From assembly GCF_932526225.1 (NCBI RefSeq), contig NC_064047.1:4649501-4713500 (forward strand): a DNA stretch of 64,000 nucleotides, given 5' to 3'. The notes beneath the pieces were generated by a model. It was not told where the DNA came from and searched no databases. It saw only the letters and a program-made list of their open reading frames with translations. This document shows positions 54,503 to 64,000 of the stretch, piece after piece. Both the position numbers and the translations under genes were made by a program. This stretch comes from Nematostella vectensis (Eukaryota > Cnidaria > Anthozoa > Actiniaria > Edwardsiidae). Positions within the stretch are counted from its first letter, which is position 1. Every line of letters starts with the position of its first letter.

Positions 54503-54798
54503 TATACAGGCCCGTACCCAGGATTTTTCTTGGGGGGGGGGGGGGGGGGACTGGGGGAGAGAGAGGGGGGGAGGGAGTTCTCTGATAAAAATCTAACCAC
54601 CTCCGAAAAAACAAAAAGGGATTTTTTTATGCCTTTGCAGTGTCTCTACGGGACGTTTATTGTCGAATTTGGCTACACACCAGAGTGATCTTGCTTATGA
54701 TTTTGATTGTTGTTTACAAACTACAAATAGCACGTCTATTGAGAACCAAAAGTGGACTTTCGGCCCCCTGCATCCCCCCTGGGTACGGGCCTGGTATA
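54503..54798. mobile_element. MITE-like inverted-repeat element
   Basis: Ends are inverted: TATACAGGCCCGTACCCAGG at 54503-54522, and the complement with one extra base at 54778-54798. A poly-G run follows the left end. No coding capacity. Confidence 0.6.
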
Positions 54799-55411
54799 TG
54801 TGGATAAGCATTTTTACACTATCGAGAGCTTATCGCATACACCTATTTCAATAAACGTTATCGCCCCCCCCCCCCCCCCCCCCCCCCCTCAGTTAATTGT
54901 AACAGTTATTTTATTCAGTGGTTTATTTTTCTGTCTCCTTGATGTGCTGACTATGATCACTTGGCTGGGGGACGGTAACGGGTTTTACTTGTTTGCTGAT
55001 ACAAACTAGAGGCTTTACGAGGTGTGTTCTAAGAGAGGAAACACAGCATCATATTATGCCATGTACATACAATAAATAATAGGAAGACTTTCATTTTTCA
55101 GACAAGTGTTCAAAGTACCTGTTTCAAGGGAAAATGTATAGTATTTAGGGCTATAATATCCATTCCTTCCGCTTGGCGAAATGTATCAGATGCAAGGCAC
55201 TTCCTCACTCTATGCCAAAGCGCATAGAAAGTGTAATAAAGAACAAGTAGCTGCATCTTGATATTGATTTTTTATATACCGACAGACTATAATAAAGTAT
55301 TTTTATCATGATGTAATGCTTGTCCCGCTGCTGTTTTGTTAAACTTGTTTTTCAAGTAACTAAAAGAGTGCACGAACTTTTGATACACCCTGTAAACTTG
55401 GGAATAAATGG
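54799..55411. other. Intergenic DNA with a poly-C run
   Basis: A C run of about 24 at about 54866-54889; otherwise nothing recognised. Confidence 0.5.
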
Positions 55412-56547
55412 AAAGATGGAAATAATGTCCTACGTACGTACTCTAACTTTTCGCTTAAGGATTCCGAGACTGTTACGTTTGGAAAGTCGGGAAAAAATCA
55501 GGAATCTTTATCGTTTGGCCACGTTATGAGCCAGGAAATGTCGTACGTGCGTACTTTAACTTTTCGCTCAAGGATTGCGAGACTGTTACGTTTGGAAAGT
55601 GGGAAAAAATCAGGAATCTTTATCGTTTGGCCAAGTTATGAGCCAGGAAATGTCGTACGTACGTACTCTAACTTTTCGCTCAAGGATTGCGAGACTGTTA
55701 CGTTTGGAAAGTCGGGAAACAATCAGGAATCTTTATCGTTTGGCCAAGTTATGAACCAGGAAATGTCGTACGTACGTACTCTAACTTTTCGCTCAAGGAT
55801 TGCAAGACTGTTACGTTTTAAAAGTCGGGAAACAATCAGGAATCTGTATCGTTTGGCCAAGTTATGAACCAGGAAATATCGTACGTACGTACTCTAACTT
55901 TTCGCTCAAGGATTGCGAGACTGTTACGTTTGGAAAGTCGTGAAAAAATCAGGAATCTTTATCGTTTGGCCAAGTTATGAACCAGGAAATGTCGTACGTA
56001 CGTACTCTAACTTTTCGCTCAAGTGCGAGACTGTTACGTTTGGAAAGTCGGGAAAAAATCAGGAATCTTTATCGTTTGGCCAAGTTATGAACCAGGAAAT
56101 GTCGTACGTACGTACTCTAACTTTTCGCTCAAGGATTGCGAGACTTTACGTTTGGGAAGTCGGGAAAAAATCAGGAATCCTTATCGTTTGGCCAAGTTAT
56201 GAACCAGGAAATGTCGTACGTACGTACTCTAACTTTTCGCTCAAGGATTGCGAGACTGTTACGTTTGGAAAGTCGGGAAAAAATCAGGAATCTTTATCGT
56301 TTGGCCAAGTTATGAACCAGGAAATGTCGTACGTACGTACTCTTAACTTTTCGCTCAAGGATTGCGAGACTGTTACGTTTGGAAAGTCGGGAAAAAAATC
56401 AGGAATCTTTATCGTTTGGCCAAATTATGAACCAGGAAATGTCGTACGTACGTACTCTAACTTTTCGCTCAAGGATTGCGAGACTGTTACGTTTGGAAAG
56501 TCGAGAAAAAATCAGGAATCTTTATCGTTTGGCCAAGTTATGAACCA
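55412..56547. repeat. Tandem repeat of about 111 bp, about ten copies
   Basis: Units share CGTACGTACGTACTC, TTTTCGCTCAAGGATTGCG, TGTTACGTTTGGAAAG and ATCGTTTGGCCAAG. Units differ by one to several bases and small indels. A period divisible by three keeps frames open for long stretches, but frames shift at indels and no protein signature is seen. Confidence 0.92.
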
Positions 56548-57566
56548 TATGACTGAAAATACTTATGAAAATACTATGCTTTTTCCATATGACTGCGCCC
56601 CCCCCCCCCCCTCCTCTTCGGTCAAAATTGGGTCATTTTTAGGAATCTCCAAAATACTAGGCTTTTTCCATATGATACCAATGACTGCGCACCCCTCCCC
56701 CCTCGGCCAATCCTGGGAACGCGTCTGACCAGCGTAAGGGTCTTAAAAAGGCCAAGGAAAGGCGTTATATCGCTTTATTTGAATTAGGGACCCTATTTAG
56801 AAAAAAAAACATTTAATGTAAAAAAAAAACATTTTGCAGGGTGGCTGTTTCCTCATCACCAGGAAAGCCATTAACCAGACTAAGGGATCGTATTAATATC
56901 TTTCCTAATTTCTTTTACTATGGGCGGCTAGTATTGCTTGAGCGAATATCGATCGATTGATAGATGGAAACGTCAATTTTATTCAATGATTGCTATAGAG
57001 CATTTCTTTCTCCACTCAGCCACTATAATGAATAATTCTTCTTGTTTAAGTGCAAAAACGTAATAAGTACAAGTGCTTGTTATCCATTTGTGTCTACTCC
57101 TTCCGCCTCCACATTTTCAAGACAAAGGGAAACGCACTTTAAAAAATACTATATAAATTTATAGAGCTTTAATTATTGAATAATATCCAATTGAAACAGG
57201 AAAAAACACATCCCAAAGGAGAGATTTTGTTTGAACACGCTGGTGCTCTTGCCTGCTTTCGTGATGATGAAATATAGCCAAGAAATGATGCCCGACTTTT
57301 GGTGTATTGTTATAGCTATGACCGTTGTTATAGCTGTAACCGTTAAGTAGACCAAGTAACCTTATAATTGACCCATACGCGGGCGTGTCCCTGGTTCCTA
57401 TTACATTATTGCAAAAGGATACGAATCTCTGGCCTAGCTGTAAAGCTTTTTAAAGCTTTAAAACAGCTTTGTCAATTACGTTTTTTTTGTAATTCTAGAA
57501 GCTATAAAACTAGTGGTAAAAGTCCACATTTGCCTATGTCCCGCTTTTTTTTCAGTAGCGTATCTA
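56548..57566. other. Intergenic DNA
   Basis: It starts with two copies of a motif (TTTTTCCATATGA plus TGACTGCGC and a C run), also seen beside the broken paralogues (for example about 8430-8470). No gene. Confidence 0.5.
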
Positions 57567-57628
57567 CGAGGATCCAGCGTACTTTGCGGGCGCTTCGGCC
57601 CAAAGCCGCAAAGTACGCTGGATCCTCG
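57567..57628. repeat. Perfect 23-bp inverted repeat with 16-nt loop
   Basis: CGAGGATCCAGCGTACTTTG plus CGG at 57567-57589 is exactly complementary to 57606-57628. It would form a strong hairpin. No gene context explains it. Confidence 0.85.
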
Positions 57629-58260
57629 AGCATGTGCAGCCAAGTGAAATTGAAATGTTATCTGAATAAGAAAAACACCAGCATATGGCTTATAAGGAAG
57701 ATCAAAAGGCCATATGGCAATAAGGAAGATCAAAAGGTCATGTCATGGTCTCTTGGGAAGATACTGTGCAAACATCGTCCAGCAGTCCCGCTCGACTGAC
57801 CGCGACACAAATGACTTTCAAAGAGTGCACATACAGTAGAAAACATTTGTTCTTACTTTATTCGCTTTTCTCTAGTTATTCAGAAAAATGGAAAGCAAGG
57901 CAGTAACCCCCCCTTGCCTTTTTTTTTATTTTTTATCCACTAAAAACGTAAATTGTTTTAAGGGGTGTCCGTGATTGTGGCACAAATGGGATAATAGCAA
58001 TAAATGTCACCCTGGCTTAAACGCTAACAGCATATAGACGAGAATATGGGAACAAGCGGGGTCTAAGTGTTAAAAAAAATACTTTATTTCCTTTTCCAGG
58101 TTTGAATTCCATCCTTCTGTTTGCTCTCTCTTATACAGTCGTTTTGGGCTTTGAGGTGGTATTTATAACAAAAAGATTGCCAAGAAGCTTTCTCTCTTAT
58201 GATCCATGCGTATCCCTTTATTTTGGCAAAATTATCAAAAAAGGTGCTTCGATTTAAATA

Positions 58261-58314
<54 letters not shown>

Positions 58315-58960
58315 GAAACTAAATCGGGACCATGACTAGAAGAGGTATAAAATCATACAGTGATCGAGAAACTAATGTTACTGCACTTTGGGCCGCTTAA
58401 AATAAAGGTATTCATTATCATTGTAGTTTCTTTTTACATAAACCGTCGTATACTTCACAGGTAAAACAGATGGGCGAATATAAAAGAATAATATTGCGGT
58501 ATTACAACGTTATGATGCGTTAAAAGATTTTTTCCACCTAGCCATCACAATGAGTAATCTTTCGTTTTCTAAGGTTGAAATGTATCATTAAAACAAGTGC
58601 TGTTTATTGTGTCTGCTTCAACATTTTCCATTGGTCTTCTAAACACCTGAAACATTCTATTTGAATAGGTGAAAGGCTACATAATTGACAACTAACAATT
58701 ATTTTTGTCAAAATAAATCCTGGTAAAATAAAAAAGGTTTCTTTATGTCGGGAAGAATGTTTATATATTTAAAATTAAGAATTTTCAATGAATTCTATTA
58801 ATGCCTTTTTGTTATAGCTGGTAATTTGTCGAGGATTGCGGTAAGTGAGGGATTTGAAGTCTTATTCTGATAGGTAAAATTAATTTTAATTCTAATTCAA
58901 ATTAGAACATGGAAGACGAGGTAAGTACGTTGCGAAAACCAAAAAAGTAAAATCAATTTT
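57629..58960. other. Intergenic AT-rich DNA
   Basis: It contains a short direct repeat (AAGGAAGATCAAAAGG, twice near 57695 and 57723) and an AT microsatellite. No supported gene. Confidence 0.5.
58265..58312. repeat. AT dinucleotide microsatellite
   Basis: About 24 uninterrupted TA units. Confidence 0.95.
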
Positions 58961-59338
58961 ATGAATCACCAATATATCCTATTTAAAGAGATCCATCCGT
59001 TTAATCGAGTCAACAGAACTAGCATTCAACACGACAACATAGCCTCAAAACTGCTCCTGGTAGCAATCATCGCTTCTGTACTTCTCACTCTTTGTTTTTT
59101 TACCGGCGACAAACGGTACGTCAGTGCCTTTATATCTAATGCTTACCTAGACCAGTAAACCGTAACACAATATTAGGAAATGTTTGGCCGTACACATGAA
59201 AAAACAATTTGCTCTGTACGGCGTATATAGAGTGTGAAATACGATGTCCGTTTCAAGCCTAGTTTCTATTCTGCTAGTAGCACGAGCATCATGTCATCGA
59301 CTAGGTACCATTTCCTACTTTTACTTTTATTAGTCGGG

Positions 59339-59950
59339 TACTGTAAATGACCTAATAAACGCCCGGGGCGTTTATTAAATTTCGATGTTCCGAGGGGGAT
59401 CTTTCATTAGATAGGAGCCGTTTAATATAAAAGGGCGTTCTTTACAAACTATGAAAATATAACAAATCCATTCAAGTGCAGTTCTAGTCTCAGCCAGGAT
59501 CACTTTAAATTATAGCATGCGTAGCAAGCGTTTACCGTAGGACGAATGCAATGATTTAACGGTGCAAGTATGCGGTAAACGGAAACTAGTAGTTGGCTTT
59601 GTTATTCCTGGATGCTAAACTGCGAGGACAAAACGAAAGAAAATTGCTGACATCCTAAGCAATGAGATCAGGAACGTTAGAGAGCGGTACCCTGAACTTG
59701 AAATAAAACAAGACACCACTCACTTACCAGTGTTGATTAAGCAAGAAGGCAATTAAATTACCATTTATATTTCCGGAATCACTATGTCGTTTGTTTTTAA
59801 GCTGGCAGGGAAGGGAGCAGGAGGGACGTTTAATAGAAGGGGGCGTTTATTAGAGAGGGGCGTTTATTACAAACTTGTAAGCTTAGGGGGTGCGTTCATT
59901 AGATCAGAGGCATTCTTTAGATAGGGGGCGCTTTTAGGTCATTTACGGTA
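59339..59950. mobile_element. MITE-like element with TA ends, inside the pseudogene
   Basis: The left end TACTGTAAATGACCTAATAA and the right end (ATTTACGGTA at its tip) are inverted with few mismatches. TA is at both ends. The interior repeats GGGCGTTTATTA-like motifs in both orientations. 612 bp, no complete transposase. Confidence 0.7.
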
Positions 59951-60629
59951 CGTTTCCGCTAGCGCGTCGGGGACAGTTCGCGCGCCACGGTGTAGTAGCT
60001 GGGATTACGCAACGTAACTTGAGGGGGTTTTTAATCAAACACGGAGAGCGCGTCGCAAACAAGGCACCTTAAGCCAAATTAATTAGATGGAATTTCGTGG
60101 TTTATTATCAAACTGTGTTCCCAACGCCCTTGACTGTGTTGATTTCTCTGCTGATAGATCCAAACGTTTTTTTGTTTATTATGCAGGTTGACATACAGGT
60201 TGACATTGGTGGTAAAAAAGGTAAGATAAAGAAAATTGCCTAGAAAAAAAAGCTAAATATCGCCCGGCGATAGTTTACAGGCGGGAAGATTGATTTTAAT
60301 ATGTGTTTTAATATGTGTGTTGTGTTGTTATTTTAGTTACTTTAACGCAAGTCGGGTGTTTCAAGGATACGCCCAACCGTGCTCTCCGGAACCTCTATCT
60401 GAACTATCGCCCGTTGATTCCCTGCAAAAAAACACCCCCAATTCCCCGATTTGATACAAGCATGTGCAAAGAAGGCATACGATAAAGGCTTTTGTAACAT
60501 GCATGGTATTCAGTTCTATGGCGAATGTTTGAGTGACAAGCACGCCTTTACAACACTTACGTGGAGCATCGGCTGATTGCTTAAATGGTGTGGGAAAACA
60601 TTTTGCGAATTATCTATATCGAATGAAAG

Positions 60630-62385
60630 GTAAAGGCTTGAAACGTTTTTTACGTACCAATATGTTTGGAAACAAAGTTTAATAGGGCATATTTGTATCA
60701 TTTATATCCGAAATACACTAATTCATTTTAAACTACTTGGTAAGATTTCCCGCGATATTTCGGTCCACTTCCTTTATGGACTTTTTTTGGTATTTTAACG
60801 CTGTAAAAACAAGAATTTTAGCGAAAAAATGTCGGGATAAAAATAACAATGCTTAAAGTAATGTGTAATACAGAAATATAGGCCCAGACTGGGCCTTTTT
60901 GAGCTGTCTGTGACAGGGGGGGGGGGGGATAAAAGGGCCCCCCTCCGTATTTCATGAACAACTTAGGCTATGACCTACAGACAATGATCGCCATTATGCA
61001 AAGAATCGTCACGCCATATTTTGGGTGTGGTCGAATCAATTATGACTATTAAGAGTATGCCTAACGTCACAATGACGTCATAAATACGATTTTTAGCTAT
61101 TCTTTCAAATATTGTCTAAATTATCAGATATCAGGTTGACATCACCTTGCATCATTTAGATATGCCAGAATGAACCTTTTTACGGCTTTGCAATGAAAGA
61201 AGGCCATAAAAAAACGTTTATAATCAATTTTTTTTGTAAGAAATTCCGCCATTTTTAACAATAGCTTTAAGAGAGCAAATTTTAACCACCCCTCTCTCCG
61301 AATATCCAAGGTAAAAATATTTCTAGCGCTGTTGTGAAACTTGTCACCTAAACAAACTTATAAAGTCAAAAGAGGCATTTAAGTCTGAGAAACAGGACAA
61401 AAATATGAAAAATTCACTACTTTTTAGTTTTTGGGAAACTTATATGTGCAAAAAACGGTTGCCATGGTAACAAGGAACGTCTCCTCAACATGCAATGTCA
61501 TCAAAACATCCGCAGATAGATTTTAGGACAAGTCATCAAGGTTGGGCCTCTTAGCTGCTATGGTTCAGAAGTTATAGCAATTTTCCAGGAGAGGGGGGGG
61601 GGGGGGGGGGGCTTAAAGAGCGACCCTCAGTCTGAATAGGGTTTAAAAAGATTATCTAGTAAATTAGTAATTGTTTCATTAATTAATCTACCTACTCATT
61701 CCCTAAACGTCGTTGTGGAGCTAGTCCTTACAAAACCAAGAGGCGCTCATATAAAAAAAGTAGAAAAGTAGTATAAAAAGGTAGATTAAAAGACAAAGTA
61801 TGAAAAGTATTTTCTGCTACAAAAAATCTGGTTGCCATGGTAACCGTCTGAGTAATCTTGACTATGGTCTGAATAGTAGTCTGGGTTAGGTTTAAATTCC
61901 ATACGCTCATAACTAAGTGCGTTTATGAAAAACGCAAAGACTAACACTATTTACCTACACGTCAAGCTATCCCGTCGTTCGAGTCGCTCAGAACAAACTA
62001 CCCTTCCGTGGCAATGTCTAATAGCGAGAAAGAGATGGTGGATCTGGCAGGACTTGAGATCTATCTCTACAACAGCAACACGGGAAAATATTGTGTATTT
62101 TGTAGTTGCAGAAAAAGTCATACATTCAAATGATGGAGACGTTTTTTAAAGAGACTTTTTGGTATCTTCAGGGGAGACCATTGAAATAAAAGCTTACAGT
62201 CATATATAGGACAGGAAACAATGCAACATTGAAATAGCTTATACATCTATTGACACTCGCCAGGTGTAATTAAATGTGCTCGTTGCATGCTCGGATTTTT
62301 CAAACCTAATTCTCGCCTCCACACTATGTTCTCGCTAAGAACCATTTGACCTCCAATTTTTTTTTTCTTCTTTTTTTTTTCTCAG
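60630..62385. other. Last intron of the gene remnant; repeat-derived sequence
   Basis: It contains a block (about 61000-61640) with similarity to about 6830-7510 and 36228-36345 of the amplified segments: GGTTGCCATGGTAAC, GCTGCTATGGTTCAGAAGTTA, a G run, and TCTGAATAGGGTTT. No coding region is supported, although a 38-codon frame begins at 62014. Confidence 0.5.
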
Positions 62386-62575
62386 GCCATTCTTTCGACC
62401 TTGCACAGAAAGGAGTCTTGGGCTGGTCTGGTGAGACGGCACATCGGGCTATTGGCGACTTCGAAAATAAAAAGTACATAATTCGCCAGAATACCATGAA
62501 GTTGTACTTGGACAAGCTTGGAATGAAGGGAGTTGTCGGAGCAAATAAGGTGGCTTTCAAGATTAGATAGGGATA

Positions 62576-62581
62576 AATAAA
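62576..62581 (+). terminator. Possible polyadenylation signal
   Basis: AATAAA six bases after the stop of the last exon of the preceding gene remnant. Confidence 0.4.
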
Positions 62582-63382
62582 CGAATATATCTGTATGGGT
62601 AAGGGCGGGTTCTTTATAAGAGTATGCCTAATGTAGGAAAAAGGAGAACATATTTGTCACCCTTTTTTGTCCTTTTCAAAAACAAAACAACTGGTTTGGA
62701 CAAAATATCAGCTAGGTTTATTCGAGAATGTCCCCACCCAATATCGTAGAGCCGCTGTGTGCTATGTTTAATTGTCCTTAATCCATTCACTCTTGGGTAC
62801 TTTTGAGCAACATTGTGAGAAAATCAGGCTGAAAATAGAACCTCAAACAAATAATAACAGCTTTAAATAACAGCTTTTCCACATTAGGAGAGTTTCCTAG
62901 GACACTATCAATTCTATTGGGGCATATATGTTATACTGTGGTTTAGGGTGTTTGAACGTTAAGCACGAAGAGAGGCCCTTGTTCGGGCCTCAAATCTGGA
63001 ACATTTTTGTGCTGAGAAAGGCGTTACTGTGTACATTAGACATGGTACTTAACTAAACGTGTCGCGGCATAAGCGATTTTAAAACGAGTGGTATCGCTTG
63101 TATGAATTTACTGGGTCAAGTCGCCTGTCGTTCAACGAGGGATGAGCAGTAGCGGATCTAGGGGGAGGTTTTAGCCAAAAGCTAGATCCGCCCCTGATGA
63201 CGCCATGATAACCGAAAACTAACAGCATTCCAAAGAAAAAAATATTTTGAGCATGCGCGAAACTTTTTTCCTCAAAGTTCACTGGGGGCCAAATAAAAGC
63301 GTTAACTTTTGTAAAAAGACATACGACTCAGAGTTTGTAGAGAAATGGAGAGAAAAGTAGGCACAAGATTGCAATTGGGTAC
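62582..63382. other. Intergenic DNA
   Basis: Only a short imperfect foldback (GTAGCGGATCTAGG and CTAGATCCGC, about 63151-63195) is recognised. Confidence 0.5.
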
Positions 63383-63984
63383 TTAAGGTAATTCCCTTGA
63401 AATAGTTTTACAATCAATATTTTTTTTAAGCTTGGCATAAACAATATTGAAGTTAAGGGCTTTCAAAAAATGTAATTGAAAAAAAGGGGGCATAGAGTTG
63501 GCACGTTTTTACTGATCGCGCGAGGAAAAATCCCAACTTTTAGTTTTCAAAAAGAGTGCCTATAGTCTTTAGAAAATTAAGTTCTGTTTGTCGAGCTACC
63601 AAAATCCGATCTCCTAGTAGCTAACATTCAAAACAAATCACATTCAAGAGATCGCACTAAAAGACACTGTTTTCGCCACTATTTATACGGTAAAAAGCTC
63701 CATTTTGAAGTATTTTTACGGCTTTTAAGAGAAAATAAACAAACTTCTACAACCCAACTTTTTTTTTCTTATATCATTTTTCTGTATATATTTCACTATT
63801 TGAGCAAATAAAAACTGGGGGTAACCGACGTTTTTCTGTCAAAGCGATTTTAAGTAAGAAACGCTTGCCTTTTGCTTTGTTTTCTTGTACAACTGTGGCG
63901 CGCGCACCCTAAAAATTCGAACAAACAGCGCGCGCCACTATGCGCAGAAGAGGTGCGCAGTGCAATTCAAGGGAATTACCTTAA
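63383..63984. mobile_element. MITE-like element with TTAA ends
   Basis: Perfect 19-bp inverted ends including TTAA: TTAAGGTAATTCCCTTGAA at 63383-63401 and its reverse complement at 63966-63984. TTAA is the target of piggyBac-type transposases. The interior has no transposase but includes an 11-bp GC-rich hairpin (63895-63905 with 63928-63938). Confidence 0.7.
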
Positions 63985-64000
63985 TAAGAAAAGAGTCATG

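Larger units (their letters stand above)
58961..62570 (+). pseudogene. Decayed relative of the GCYxD/FGVQFYGECW family with a different C-terminal exon
   Basis: Exon-like pieces match the neighbouring family in order and phase. At 59039-59119 a signal-peptide segment (ASKLLLVAIIASVLL) aligns with the other genes, but its start codon reads ATA; an in-frame ATG at 58961 would add 26 residues. Exon 60187-60220 encodes VDIQVDIGGKK, like IEVS in relatives. Exon 60337-60629 encodes GCFKD, ACAKKAYDKGF, GIQFYGEC and GVGKHFANYLYRMKG, but needs two frameshifts (about 60445 and 60555). A final exon 62386-62570, in matching phase, encodes 61 residues (GHSFDLAQKGVLGW ... KVAFKIR) with no cysteine and no recognised domain. 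AATAAA follows at 62576. It may be a pseudogene, or an active gene with assembly errors in homopolymers. Confidence 0.6.

Noticed and set aside
55526..56728. Chain of open frames encoding repeated peptides in the 111-bp array
   Set aside because: Frames shift with indels between units, and no start context or domain is present.
62014..62130. 38-codon frame (start MSNSEKEMVDLAG) in the last intron of the gene remnant
   Set aside because: Short, without recognisable domain or flanking splice sites that would join it in phase.

Overview
The window is eukaryotic, animal-type genomic DNA: AT-rich, intron-containing genes with GT-AG junctions, abundant minisatellites, MITE-like inverted-repeat elements and a BEL/Pao LTR retrotransposon. 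Secreted proteins built from a SUEL/Gal-lectin domain or a VWA domain, plus an intronless class A GPCR, fit an anthozoan cnidarian such as a sea anemone. That assignment is inference; no species marker was recognised.

Layout. Positions 1-45547 hold three head-to-tail copies of a 13-14 kb segment (about 1-14040, 14041-27265 and 27266-45547; the third is incomplete at its far end). Each copy carries, on the minus strand, a three-exon gene for a 230-residue secreted protein (signal peptide, a four-cysteine GCYxD/FGVQFYGECW domain, then a SUEL-type lectin domain). Further along lies a broken paralogue of that gene, then a large satellite with a 24-bp period. Coding sequence is almost identical between copies. 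The arrays differ in length: the intron-1 minisatellite is about 890, 370 and 300 bp. Copy 3 also has an internal 2.1 kb duplication, and its satellite is split by a 5.6 kb BEL/Pao element (37741-43382) that has lost the end of its 5' LTR and the start of gag.

Beyond the satellite the DNA is single copy. A six-exon plus-strand gene (47632-51116) uses the same N-terminal module (signal peptide, short IEVS-like segment, GCYxD/FGVQFYGECW domain) but ends in a complete VWA domain. A single-exon class A GPCR lies at 52301-53269 on the minus strand, and a tandem array with a period of about 111 bp lies at 55412-56547. A decayed or mis-assembled plus-strand relative of the same family (58961-62570) ends in a third, unrecognised C-terminal module. 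MITE-like elements are scattered between these genes.

The main biological signal is a local gene family in which one secreted N-terminal module is joined, at the same intron phase, to three different C-terminal modules (SUEL lectin, VWA, unknown). It has eight occurrences in 64 kb, some intact and some decaying. Binding of glycans or matrix outside the cell is inferred from the domains only.
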